This document shows positions 1 through 7,000 of a stretch of DNA of 12,432 nucleotides, in pieces. The translations under genes were made by a program, and so were the position numbers. A model generated the notes under the pieces. That model was not told the origin of the DNA, ran no database searches, and was given only the letters and a program-made list of their open reading frames with translations. Within the stretch, counting starts at the first letter, position 1, and each line of letters opens with the position of its first letter. The stretch is from Burkholderiales bacterium (lineage in GTDB: Bacteria; Pseudomonadota; Gammaproteobacteria; Burkholderiales; SG8-41): contig SYEN01000073.1 of the NCBI GenBank assembly GCA_005800795.1, positions 1 through 12,432 on the forward strand. The letters run 5' to 3'.

Positions 1-913
1 CCACCACCCAGCCAAAGCGGTTGGGTTCGTTGGGGTGTTTGCCCGCGTCAAAGCGCTCGTCGAACTCGTCCCAGCGGTAGCCGCGCCCGCGCGGCGGCAG
101 GCCGTTGCGCGCCTGATCCGGTGTGAGCGTGCCGGTGTTGACGAAGTAGCTGTCCCAGTTTTCCTCGCAAGTCAGATACGTGCCCCACGGCGTATAACCA
201 TGCGCGCAATTATTAATCGTGCCCAGCACCTCGCGCCCGGACGGGTCGGCGGCGGTGCGCATCTGCGGCGTGCCCGCGGCAGGGCCGGAGATCGTCATCG
301 GTGTACGCGCCGTGATGCGCCGCGCGTAACGCGAGGGGCGTACGACTTCCCACTGGTCACCACGGGCGCGCACCTCGACAATAGTCACACCGTGCGCGTT
401 CTGCGCCTTGCGCACTTTCTCCGCGCTCCAGTTGGCGAAGCCGTCGGTATGCAGCAGGCCGTCATCGGTGTATTCATTATTCAGCGCAATGATGCCGCTG
501 GTCGAACTCTCACTGCCCAGCGGCAGCGAGAAGTAATGCAGGCCATCGTGGTGCATGCCCGCTTGCAGGGCTTGTTCTTCGGCGCTGTTGCTGGCGTCGG
601 GCTTGAATACGGGCGAGCCGGCGGCATGACCGATGGGGTCACCCCATTTCAGAAGTGTATTGACGTTGTAACCGGCCGGCACACGCACGGTGTCGGCGCT
701 CGACAGCGGAACGGCTGAGAAACCCAGCACGCCTTCGCGCTTCAGTCCCGCTGATGCGCAGCCCGCGAGCGACAACGGGAGACTGCTGGCGATGGCGGAC
801 GCCACGCCCGCCTTGAGCAGATCGCGGCGCGACAGACGTGTGGTCAGGACATTTTCGAACGTAGGATTGCTTGACGGGTTGAGGGTCTTGCCATCGCTGT
901 AACTGTGACTCAT
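1..913 (-). CDS. phoX: PhoX-family (DUF839) alkaline phosphatase, Tat-exported, 5' part only
   Basis: The minus-strand frame is open from an ATG at 913-911 to the left edge, giving the first 304 residues of a protein whose family usually has about 600-700. Residues 28-34 read SRRDLLK, a twin-arginine (Tat) export motif, followed by a hydrophobic stretch that ends in LAGC (Cys52). That could be a lipobox, so the mature enzyme may be free or lipid-anchored in the periplasm. The motif NCAHGYTPWGTYLTCEEN (Cys236 to Asn252) matches the PhoX metal-site block, in which a cysteine and acidic residues help hold the Fe/Ca cofactor. Known family members are calcium- and iron-dependent phosphomonoesterases that release phosphate from organic phosphate esters. 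GGAG sits 5 bases before the start codon, which decides the start. The gene diverges from the acyltransferase at 1088. Family assignment is firm; substrate preference and the missing C-terminal half cannot be judged. Confidence 0.9.
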   Translation of the reverse strand, partial: MSHSYSDGKTLNPSSNPTFENVLTTRLSRRDLLKAGVASAIASSLPLSLAGCASAGLKREGVLGFSAVPLSSADTVRVPAGYNVNTLLKWGDPIGHAAGSPVFKPDASNSAEEQALQAGMHHDGLHYFSLPLGSESSTSGIIALNNEYTDDGLLHTDGFANWSAEKVRKAQNAHGVTIVEVRARGDQWEVVRPSRYARRITARTPMTISGPAAGTPQMRTAADPSGREVLGTINNCAHGYTPWGTYLTCEENWDSYFVNTGTLTPDQARNGLPPRGRGYRWDEFDERFDAGKHPNEPNRFGWVV

Positions 914-1087
914 GCGCGCTCCACGTTAAAGGGTTTGCACGCAGGGTAGAGACGGTCTGTTGCGGTTTCGTGACACCCATGACGCCTTGTTCAGAAGCGT
1001 TCTCGTAATAAGCGCGTAACCAATTGATAATAAAGCGGTAATGACAGCCCGCTACCCTCCACTCGTCGCTTAAACGGAGGCCACAAA
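914..1087. promoter_or_regulatory. Divergent intergenic region between phoX and the acyltransferase
   Basis: These 174 bases separate two divergent genes and must hold both promoters. ATGACAG at 1041-1047, read on the minus strand as CTGTCAT, equals one half of a PhoB box. The repeat expected 11 bases further on (GCTTTAT) matches at only 3 of 7 positions, so this is at best a degenerate site. AT-rich sequence with GATAAT (1026-1031) could be a -10 element for the rightward gene, but no good -35 was found. The region's role is certain from the layout; individual elements are weak. Confidence 0.4.
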
Positions 1088-1771
1088 ATGTTGCAACAAC
1101 AATCGGCGGGTTCAGTTCGCAATGCCGCTCTTGATCCTCGTGCGCTGACGCTTTCCCTTGCGCGTGATCAGCACGAGGTCCGCGAAGCGCAACGCTTACG
1201 CTACAAGGTGTTTGCCGAGGAAATGGGGGCGCGTCTGAATGGGCGTGCTGCCGGCATTGACAGCGATAGATTCGATCCCTGGTGCGAGCATTTGATCGTG
1301 CGTGAATCGGAGAGTGGCCGCGTGGTCGGCACTTATCGCATGCTAAGTGGCGCCAACGCCCAGCGCCTTGGCGGTTTCTATTCGGACGAAGAATTCGATC
1401 TCACGCGGCTCGATCATCTGCGCGACCAGATAGTTGAAGTGGGCCGCACCTGCGTGCATCGTGATTTCCGCACTGGCGCGGTCATCTCATTGCTGTGGTC
1501 TGGCGTGGCACGCTACATGCACGGAAGCGGCTACCAATACCTGATGGGCTGCGCAAGTGTCAGCATGGCCGATGGCGGCGCCACTGCAGCGAACGTGCAC
1601 TATGCCCTTCAACGCGCCAGCGCCAGCCCCACTGAGTACCGCGTGTTTCCCCGTCTCGATCTGCCGCTGCGCCGCGCGCGGCCCACGGATCCGGTGACGA
1701 TCCCGCCGCTGCTCAAGGGCTACATGCGGTTGGGCGCCTACGTCTGCGGTGCGCCAGCGTGGGACCCGTAG
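1088..1771 (+). CDS. OlsB-like GNAT N-acyltransferase, ended early by an in-frame amber codon
   Basis: The product is a 227-residue protein of the GNAT acyltransferase group that includes OlsB (COG3176, often labelled putative hemolysin). OlsB transfers a 3-hydroxyacyl group from acyl carrier protein to ornithine, the first step of ornithine-lipid synthesis. Typical blocks are RYKVFAEEMGA (residues 39-49), FDPWCEHLIV (62-71), VVGTYRML (79-86), EVGRTCVHRDFR (117-128), LLWSGVARYM (135-144), GCASVSM (154-160) and PPLLKGYMRLGAY (206-218). GGAGG 7 bases upstream supports the start. The frame stops at TAG (1769-1771) directly after GAPAWDP, a point at which relatives carry on with a hydrophobic C-terminal segment. 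The bases that follow encode just such a segment in the same frame up to TGA 1859-1861, which would give 257 residues, about the usual family length. The gene is thus a recent nonsense mutant, a readthrough gene or a sequence error. The acceptor amino acid is uncertain; other N-acyl amino acid synthases share the fold. Confidence 0.82.
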   Translation: MLQQQSAGSVRNAALDPRALTLSLARDQHEVREAQRLRYKVFAEEMGARLNGRAAGIDSDRFDPWCEHLIVRESESGRVVGTYRMLSGANAQRLGGFYSDEEFDLTRLDHLRDQIVEVGRTCVHRDFRTGAVISLLWSGVARYMHGSGYQYLMGCASVSMADGGATAANVHYALQRASASPTEYRVFPRLDLPLRRARPTDPVTIPPLLKGYMRLGAYVCGAPAWDP

Positions 1772-1861
1772 TTCAATACCGCAGACTTGTTGCTGTTGTT
1801 GCCGATGTCACGGTTGACATCGCGGTATGCGCAACGCTATGCACGCGGTGGTTCCAATTGA
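1772..1861 (+). pseudogene. C-terminal segment of the acyltransferase, downstream of the amber codon
   Basis: Directly after TAG 1769-1771 the same frame stays open for 29 codons to TGA 1859-1861. It begins FNTADLLLLLP and continues with a basic, Tyr-rich tail (SRYAQRYAR). In relatives, as recalled, the PAWDP motif is followed by an acidic or polar residue and then FN.AD with a run of leucines, so this segment looks like the natural end of the protein. Only one codon separates the two parts and there is no frameshift. It has no start signal of its own, so it would be made only by amber suppression or readthrough. Confidence 0.7.
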
Positions 1862-1900
1862 CAACGACGTTCGTCGACAAAAAACCCTGTGAGGCTCGCC

Positions 1901-2245
1901 ATGTTGATCAGTGATGCCATGCGCCGCTCGAATACGGCTTGCGAGATCGAGTACTTGTTGACCGCGTACATGGAAACCCTGCAGTTCTACGGCGCGGCAC
2001 AACAACTGCCTCCGGGCGTTGCCAGTCTGCCATTGCGCGGCGCCAGCGACATCAATTCGCGCTACAAGGCATTGCTCGGTTTGGACGCTTGCGGCATGTC
2101 TCACGCGCATCGCGACATGCAAGGTGCCATCGCGCGGGAAGCCCGGGAAATTTTCGGCGCGGCGTGCGTGCGGCTACAGGCTTTGCAGATGTTGCCGCCT
2201 CTACAGACGCGAAAGCCGATTGCGGATTACGCAGGCAGCCGCTGA
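1901..2245 (+). CDS. Small conserved-looking hypothetical protein
   Basis: This gene encodes 114 residues from ATG 1901, with GAGG (1891-1894) 6 bases upstream. A GTG at 1889 in the same frame would add four residues but has no ribosome site, so the ATG is preferred. No family is recognised. The protein has no signal peptide or membrane segment. It looks helical, with an acidic N-terminal part (EIEYLLTAYMETLQFYG, residues 15-31), a middle with LPLRG and DINSRYKALLG, and a helix-like stretch with alternating Ala and Arg around residues 75-95. It begins 39 bases after the readthrough stop of the acyltransferase and runs the same way, so the two are probably co-transcribed. A role in the same lipid pathway is a guess from position only. 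Codon use resembles its neighbours, and a clear ribosome site supports a real gene. Confidence 0.65.
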   Translation: MLISDAMRRSNTACEIEYLLTAYMETLQFYGAAQQLPPGVASLPLRGASDINSRYKALLGLDACGMSHAHRDMQGAIAREAREIFGAACVRLQALQMLPPLQTRKPIADYAGSR

Positions 2246-2254
2246 TTGCGGCTG
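2236..2254 (+). terminator. Small GC hairpin over the stop codon of the hypothetical gene
   Basis: CAGCCGC (2236-2242) and GCGGCTG (2248-2254) form a perfect 7-bp stem around a 5-base loop, TGATT, which contains the stop codon TGA. No T-run follows directly; an AT-rich tract starts only near 2272. It could be a weak or Rho-assisted terminator, or an mRNA-end stabiliser for the acyltransferase unit. Confidence 0.25.
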
Positions 2255-2386
2255 AATCGCTGAAACCATTGATCTAAAAAATACCAATAAAAACAAATAC
2301 TTATATTAGAACTTGATTCCACGCGCCTTGGGCGACCGACAGTGTGCGCTCCGGGACCCGCATGCGCACCCGGTTACGGGCACGGT

Positions 2387-2414
2387 TTGCATTGCCGTTG
2401 CGCATGGCTACACT
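2387..2414 (+). promoter_or_regulatory. Candidate sigma-70-type promoter for Bug receptor 1
   Basis: TTGCAT (2387-2392) and TACACT (2409-2414) are 16 bases apart, resembling -35 and -10 elements; the match is 3 of 6 and 4 of 6. They lie 33 bases before the ATG at 2448. TTGACA at 2423-2428 is a better -35 match, but its -10 would fall inside the gene. The 202-base gap 2246-2447 holds no other gene; its first half is AT-rich, unlike the surrounding DNA. Confidence 0.3.
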
Positions 2415-2447
2415 GCATGCTTTTGACATGGCTTCCGTGGAGGCAAT

Positions 2448-3452
2448 ATGACTCGCTGCACTAAAAGGGCCTCAATGGCGATCGTGGCCGCCATTGCCGC
2501 ACTGGCGGCTACGTCGGTGTTGGCGCAAGTTACCGCGTCAGGCACCGCTCAAGCCTGGCCCGCCAAAGCCATCCGCATGATTATTCCGGTGCCACCCGGC
2601 GGAACGTCGGACATCCTCGCGCGCATGATCGGACAGAAGCTCACCGAAACCTGGGGCCAGCAGATCATCGTCGAAAGCCGGCCCGGCGCCGGCGGCAATA
2701 TCGGCGTGGATCTGGTCGTGCGCGCGGCGGCCGACGGCCATACCTTGTGCCTGATGGATGTCGGCAATCTGTCGATCAGTCCCAGTATGTATACCAAGCT
2801 GCCGTTTGATATTCTGCGCGACCTCACGCCGGTGACGATGGTGTCGTATTCCACGCATCTGGTGACGGTGCATCCGAGTGTGCCCGCCAGAAATGTTGGC
2901 GAGGTCATTGCGCTTGCAAAGAAAAATCCGGGCAAGCTTAATTTTCCAACGGCGCTGGGCAGTGCCGCGCACCTGGCTGGGCTGTTGATGCAGCAGCGCA
3001 CCGGCGCGCAGTGGGTTTACGTGCCGACCAAGGGCGGCCAAAATTCGATTCTGACGGTGGCCACGGGTGAGGGTGATTTGTTGATCATGGGCATGCTGCA
3101 AACCCTGCCGCATGTCAAGGCGGGCCGCTTGAAGCCCATTGCCGTGTCGAGCGACAAGCGCGATCCCGGCATGCCCAATATCGCTACAGTAGCAGAGACG
3201 CCGGGACTGGAAGGTTTTTTCACGGGATCGTGGCAGGGCATAATCGGTCCGGCCAAACTATCGGCGGATATCACCAACAAAATTGCCTTGGAAGTGCGCC
3301 GGATAACAGCGTTGCCTGACGTGGTGGAAAAGCTGTCTACGCAGGGTACATTGCCGCGGCCACTAACGCCGCAGGAAATGGCCAAATGGCTGGCAACGGA
3401 AAAAGATCGCTGGGCGAAGGTTGTGAAGGACAGCGGCTTCAAGATCGAGTAA
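2448..3452 (+). CDS. Bug/TctC-family periplasmic solute receptor 1
   Basis: The 334-residue protein has a Sec signal peptide: basic start (MTRCTKR), a hydrophobic core at residues 9-24, and probable cleavage after VLA (residue 26). The mature part carries the Bug/TctC marks: PVPPGGTSDILAR near residue 46, ADGHTL (about residue 96), LPFDILRDLTPVTM, HPSVPARNVGEVIALAKKNPGKLNF, HVKAGRLKPIAVSS and a basic C-terminal helix. Bug proteins bind small carboxylates such as citrate, glutamate, nicotinate or aromatic acids in the periplasm, and hand them to a TctAB permease or act as sensors. GGAGG 4 bases upstream fixes the start. The gene leads a unit with the alpha/beta hydrolase 25 bases downstream, so the ligand may be that enzyme's substrate or product (inference). 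No permease gene is nearby. It differs widely from the other three receptors here, so it is not a recent copy. The ligand cannot be predicted. Confidence 0.92.
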   Translation: MTRCTKRASMAIVAAIAALAATSVLAQVTASGTAQAWPAKAIRMIIPVPPGGTSDILARMIGQKLTETWGQQIIVESRPGAGGNIGVDLVVRAAADGHTLCLMDVGNLSISPSMYTKLPFDILRDLTPVTMVSYSTHLVTVHPSVPARNVGEVIALAKKNPGKLNFPTALGSAAHLAGLLMQQRTGAQWVYVPTKGGQNSILTVATGEGDLLIMGMLQTLPHVKAGRLKPIAVSSDKRDPGMPNIATVAETPGLEGFFTGSWQGIIGPAKLSADITNKIALEVRRITALPDVVEKLSTQGTLPRPLTPQEMAKWLATEKDRWAKVVKDSGFKIE

Positions 3453-3477
3453 CGACGCATCAATCATAGGGGGCGGC

Positions 3478-4221
3478 ATGGCGCAATGGCAATGGACAAG
3501 CGACGGCGTGGCGGCAGCGGGTGTGCGTGAACGCGGCTTTACCGTTGTGCGGCAGGGACAAACCGTTCCCGGCGTATTGTGGCAACCCGCCGCGATCAGC
3601 GGGAGATCTCCGCTGGTGTTAATGGGCCATGGTGGAACGGGCCATAAGCGCAATGAACGCATGAACATGCTGGGGCGACTGTTCGCTGGCGACTACGGTT
3701 GGTGCGCCGCTGCCATAGACGGCCCGGCACACGGCGAGCGCGGGCCGGCTGACGATCCGGAACGATCAAACTATCGCCTGATGTGGCAGCGCCCGAATAT
3801 TGTTAAGTCGATGATCGACGACTGGCGTGCCACGCTGGATGGGCTGTGCGGCCTCGAGTCTGTCGATGCCAGCCGGGTGGGTTACTGGGGCGTATCCATG
3901 GGCACCATGTTCGGCTTGCCGTATGTGGCGAACGAAAGCCGCGTTCGTGCCGCCGTGCTGGGCAAGGCGGGCATGACGGGCCCCAGTGTCGTACGCAGCG
4001 GCATCGATGCGCATTTCCGGCAGCACGCGCAAAACGTGCACGTGCCGGTGTTGTTCACCATGCAGTGGGACGACGAACGCTTTGACCGTACCGGCCAGTT
4101 GACGCTATTCGACATGATCGCCGCCAAGGATAAGCGTTTGCACGCTTATCCTGGCGAGCATTCCGGCAACGGCCCGGAGGCCTTCGTGGTGCAGGCGGAG
4201 TTTCTCAAGCGCTACTTGTAG
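3478..4221 (+). CDS. Alpha/beta hydrolase (dienelactone-hydrolase-like)
   Basis: The 247-residue protein is cytoplasmic, as no signal peptide is seen. It shows an alpha/beta-hydrolase layout: LVLMGHGGTG (residues 46-55), whose His-Gly-Gly at 51-53 is a typical oxyanion-hole element; IDGPAHGERG (80-89); the nucleophile elbow GVSMG with Ser140; an acidic pair Asp198/Asp199 after the strand VLFTMQW; and EHSGN with His228. Ser140, one of the two aspartates and His228 form a plausible catalytic triad. Such enzymes cleave esters or lactones; prolyl-oligopeptidase-like or acyl-transfer activities cannot be excluded. An A+G-rich stretch (AGGGGGC) lies just before the ATG. It starts 25 bases after Bug receptor 1 and is probably in the same transcript, which suggests hydrolysis of an imported ester, lactone or derived metabolite. 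The fold is secure; the substrate is unknown. Confidence 0.85.
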   Translation: MAQWQWTSDGVAAAGVRERGFTVVRQGQTVPGVLWQPAAISGRSPLVLMGHGGTGHKRNERMNMLGRLFAGDYGWCAAAIDGPAHGERGPADDPERSNYRLMWQRPNIVKSMIDDWRATLDGLCGLESVDASRVGYWGVSMGTMFGLPYVANESRVRAAVLGKAGMTGPSVVRSGIDAHFRQHAQNVHVPVLFTMQWDDERFDRTGQLTLFDMIAAKDKRLHAYPGEHSGNGPEAFVVQAEFLKRYL

Positions 4222-4255
4222 GTGGCGCGTGCGTTATTCCCTTTCTACTTCAATA

Positions 4256-4312
4256 GTAAATTAATTTACCGCACTATCAGGATTGATAGAACGCCGAAAT
4301 TACTTCAGTAAT
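4256..4312. terminator. AT-rich palindromes between convergent genes
   Basis: The gap 4222-4327 lies between two genes that end toward each other. It holds a perfect 14-base palindrome, GTAAATTAATTTAC (4256-4269), and a second inverted repeat, ATTACT-TC-AGTAAT (4299-4312). The stems are AT-rich and short, so a bidirectional terminator is only a possibility; the first could equally be a protein-binding site. Base composition here is clearly lower in GC than the flanking genes. Confidence 0.25.
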
Positions 4313-4327
4313 GAAATGGAATGGGTA

Positions 4328-5563
4328 TTACCCCGTGGCTGCCAGTGCCGCCGGCTCACGCGACAACGCGCCCACCGGTTTGTCGATGCCATACAGCCGC
4401 GCGCAATTGTCCCAAAGTATCTTGCGCCGCTGCTCGTTGTTGAGCTGCAAACCGAGAAACTGTTGCATCGATTCCGGGAACGCGCCGTCACCGTGCGGAT
4501 AGTCGCTCGACACCACGAAATATTCCGCGCCCATTTTGTTGATCACATCGACCGCCGGTTCTTCGTCGACATCCAGCGCGATGTAACACTGGCGCTTGAA
4601 ATATTCGCTAGGCAGCATGCGTAACGGGCGTTCGCAGCCGGGGCCGAATTTCTCCCAATGGTCGTCCAGCCGCCACAGCCACCAGTGCAGCCAGCCAGCG
4701 GTACCTTCCAGAAACGCGCAGCGCAGCTTCGGGTGCCGTTCAAGAATGCCGCCGGTGGCCATGCTTGCGATCGCGCCCATCAGCTCCACCGGGTTGCGTA
4801 TGGCGTGGGCAATCGGATGAAAGTTCGCGTGGCCGACGTAACGCTGCCCGGCGTCATCCTTGAGCGAGCTGTTGCCGGTCGGGTGAAAGCCGATCGGCAC
4901 ATTGAGCCGTTCGAGTTCATTCCACAACGGTTCACACACGTCATCGTGCAGATGCTGGCCGTTGACCGGATTGGGCGTGCCAATGATCGCGACGGCGCCG
5001 AGTTCGGTAATGCAGCGTCGCGTTTCCTCGACGGCGAGGCCGACGTCGTGCATCGCCACCTGTGCGGCGAATTTCAGGCGCTGCGGATCGGTCTTGCAAT
5101 AATCGTAGGCCCAGTTGTTGTAGGCGCGCGCCAGTGCTGCGGCGTAGTCGGGCGAGAGATTGTCGTGACACAGAATCTGCCGCCCGCGCGTGCCGTACAT
5201 CACCGCCACGTCAATGCCTTCGATATCCATCGCGGTCAGCGTTGAAGGGGCATCGAAGGCACGCGCCCGTGCCACGTTGAAATGCGGGTGACGCGCGCGG
5301 CTTCTGCGCCGCAGTTCGCGGCTGGAAGCCGCCGCGCCCTGTGATTTAACGAACGAGGGAATCGCCAACCCCTGCACTTCCATGCTGCGGATGGTGTCGG
5401 CGTTGCCTTTGTCCTCGGCGGTCTTGGTCAATTCCTTTTTCTGTCCGCCAAAAAAGCGCGGCGGATTCGCCTTGTGCGGCCCTTCGAGGTAATTCGCCCA
5501 AAGATCATCGGGCTCCATCATGTGCAAGTCGCTGTCCAGGATCAAATAGCCATCACGTGCCAT
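4328..5563 (-). CDS. Amidohydrolase-2 family (ACMSD-like) metal-dependent hydrolase/decarboxylase
   Basis: The 411-residue protein belongs to the amidohydrolase_2 (PF04909) group, whose members hydrolyse or decarboxylate aromatic and unsaturated carboxylic acids using one bound metal. Visible marks are DSDLHMMEP (Asp12-x-His14, the N-terminal metal motif), a variable middle region, PIGFHPTG with metal-type His227, CAFLEGTAGW (Glu287) and FVVSSDYPHGDG with Asp354 and His357. It has no signal peptide, so it should be cytoplasmic. AAGGAG lies just upstream of the ATG at 5563-5561 and supports the start. It is transcribed alone on the minus strand, facing the hydrolase and diverging from the hydroxy-acid dehydrogenase. 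Many Burkholderiales islands pair such proteins with Bug receptors. Residues 72-100 form an Arg-rich stretch unusual for a catalytic core, probably a surface insertion. Whether it is a decarboxylase or a hydrolase cannot be decided. Confidence 0.88.
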   Translation of the reverse strand: MARDGYLILDSDLHMMEPDDLWANYLEGPHKANPPRFFGGQKKELTKTAEDKGNADTIRSMEVQGLAIPSFVKSQGAAASSRELRRRSRARHPHFNVARARAFDAPSTLTAMDIEGIDVAVMYGTRGRQILCHDNLSPDYAAALARAYNNWAYDYCKTDPQRLKFAAQVAMHDVGLAVEETRRCITELGAVAIIGTPNPVNGQHLHDDVCEPLWNELERLNVPIGFHPTGNSSLKDDAGQRYVGHANFHPIAHAIRNPVELMGAIASMATGGILERHPKLRCAFLEGTAGWLHWWLWRLDDHWEKFGPGCERPLRMLPSEYFKRQCYIALDVDEEPAVDVINKMGAEYFVVSSDYPHGDGAFPESMQQFLGLQLNNEQRRKILWDNCARLYGIDKPVGALSREPAALAATG

Positions 5564-5626
5564 GTTGCTCTCCTTTCCGTTACGGTTGCGTCGGGTGTCG
5601 CCGCCAAAAGGTTTTCAGCGGTGTGC

Positions 5627-5639
5627 GCCTAGTATAGGC
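5627..5639. promoter_or_regulatory. Palindrome in the divergent promoter region
   Basis: GCCTA (5627-5631) and TAGGC (5635-5639) form a perfect inverted repeat around GTA. It lies 64 bases before the amidohydrolase start and 131 before the dehydrogenase start. Its centre contains TATACT on the minus strand, a good -10 match for the amidohydrolase, though no convincing -35 lies 16-18 bases upstream. It could be an operator overlapping a promoter. The gap 5564-5769 (206 bases) holds no other clear element. Confidence 0.3.
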
Positions 5640-5769
5640 TTGTGATGCGGGTTACTGGCGACGTACGTTCATGCGACGCCCGCAAGCGCCAAAAGCACTA
5701 GAATTACAGGCGGTTACCAACGAAGCTGGCCAATACATGGACGCTGGCACGAACCTAGGGAGAACAAGC

Positions 5770-6972
5770 ATGAGCAGCAATGCTGACACCATCAAACGCG
5801 CCATCGCTGCATCCGGAAAGCTCAAGGAAATTCTGTGTCTGGAGGATTTTGAAGCGCCCGCGCGCGCTTTTTTGCCGCGCCCGATTTTTGGGTTTATTCA
5901 AGGTGGCGTGGAAAGCAACTCGTCGCGCGACGGCAACCGCGCGGCGTTCAGTGAATGTGAATTTCTGCCGCGCGTGCTGGTCAACACCCGCGCGCGCAAT
6001 CAGAAGACCACGCTGTTCGGGCGCACCTACGATCTGCCGTTCGGTTTTCCGCCGATGGGCGGCACGGCGCTTGCGGCGTACGACGGTGACATCGTGCTGG
6101 CCAAGGCGGCGGCCGATTTGAATACGGTGATGATCCAAAGCGGCGCCGCGCTGACCACCATGGAGCGCGTGAAAGAAAACGGTCCCACCGCGTGGTTTCA
6201 GGCCTATCTGCCGGGTGATCCTTCCATTATCACGCCGGTGGTGGAACGTGCCGCCCGCGCAGGCTTCGAAGTGCTGGCGTTGACGGTGGATGTGCAGGTG
6301 TCGTCAAACCGCGAGAACAATGTGCGCACCGGATTCAGTTCGCCATTGAAACCGTCGCCGCGTCTGGCGTGGGATTGCATGCTGCGGCCCGGCTGGACAT
6401 TCGGCACTTTCGCGCGCACTGTCATGACGCGCGGCATGCCGCATATTGAGAACATGGGCTTCGAGCGCATGCCGGTGCTGGGCAATCTTGAACGGCCTCG
6501 TCTGGCGCGCGACGCGCTGTCGTGGGAGCACGTCGAGCTCATGCGCAAGCTGTGGAAAGGCAAGCTGGTGCTAAAGGGCGTGCTGTCGCCGCAAGACGTG
6601 CGCATAGCGCGCGAGTGCGGCGTGGATGGCATCATGGTGTCGAACCACGGTGGACGCCAGTTGGATTTTACCGTCGCGCCGCTGCGCATGCTGCCGGCGG
6701 TGAAGGCCGAGGCAGGCAACATGACCATCATGCTCGACAGTGGTGTGCGCCGCGGCACGGATGTACTGAAGGCGCTGGCGCTGGGCGCGGATTTTGTATT
6801 TGTCGGCCGGCCGTTCTTGTATGCCGCAACCATCGCGGGCGAAGCGGGCGTGCACCATGGGGCCAACCTGCTGCGCGATGAAATCAGCCGCAACATGGCG
6901 ATGCTCGGCATCAACTCGATGAAGGAAATGACGCGCGATCTGCTGGTGCCTGCGCGCGGGCCGATTTCGTGA
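5770..6972 (+). CDS. FMN-dependent alpha-hydroxy-acid dehydrogenase/oxidase (LldD/GOX family)
   Basis: The 400-residue protein has the full TIM-barrel FMN family pattern: PMGGTALAAYDGD for FMN binding, FQAYLPGDPS, LTVDVQVSSNREN, LVLKG with flavin-contacting Lys269, VSNHGGRQLD with the proton-abstracting His293 and substrate-binding Arg296, and DSGVRRGTDVLKALALGADFVFVGRPFLYA for the FMN phosphate. Family members oxidise L-lactate, glycolate, mandelate or other 2-hydroxy acids to 2-oxo acids. The usual N-terminal substrate-binding Tyr (Y in F-x-Y-x-x-GG) is Phe42 here (FGFIQGG), which may alter activity or specificity. The start is set at ATG 5770, with AGGGAGA ending 6 bases upstream. An ATG at 5671 in the same frame would add 33 residues, but it has no ribosome site and its sequence looks unlike coding DNA of the family. 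The gene stands between the divergent amidohydrolase and Bug receptor 2; the 114-base gap leaves co-transcription with the latter open. Confidence 0.9.
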   Translation: MSSNADTIKRAIAASGKLKEILCLEDFEAPARAFLPRPIFGFIQGGVESNSSRDGNRAAFSECEFLPRVLVNTRARNQKTTLFGRTYDLPFGFPPMGGTALAAYDGDIVLAKAAADLNTVMIQSGAALTTMERVKENGPTAWFQAYLPGDPSIITPVVERAARAGFEVLALTVDVQVSSNRENNVRTGFSSPLKPSPRLAWDCMLRPGWTFGTFARTVMTRGMPHIENMGFERMPVLGNLERPRLARDALSWEHVELMRKLWKGKLVLKGVLSPQDVRIARECGVDGIMVSNHGGRQLDFTVAPLRMLPAVKAEAGNMTIMLDSGVRRGTDVLKALALGADFVFVGRPFLYAATIAGEAGVHHGANLLRDEISRNMAMLGINSMKEMTRDLLVPARGPIS

Positions 6973-7000
6973 TGCGCCTGCACTACTATCGCGGCGTTCT

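Noticed and set aside
35..718. A 227-codon open frame on the plus strand
   Set aside because: It lies antisense to the PhoX gene, whose minus-strand product has clear Tat and metal-site motifs; the plus-strand translation is Arg/Ala-rich with no family features.
964..984. GTCAT and GTCAC on the minus strand as a PhoB box for phoX
   Set aside because: The two half-sites are 9 bases apart instead of the required 11, and the first bases of each repeat do not match.
2423..2428. TTGACA as the -35 of a promoter for Bug receptor 1
   Set aside because: A -10 at normal spacing would fall at or beyond the ATG at 2448, and no such sequence is there.
5671..5769. N-terminal extension of the hydroxy-acid dehydrogenase from ATG 5671
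   Set aside because: It has no ribosome site, does not resemble the family, and there is a strong ribosome site before ATG 5770.
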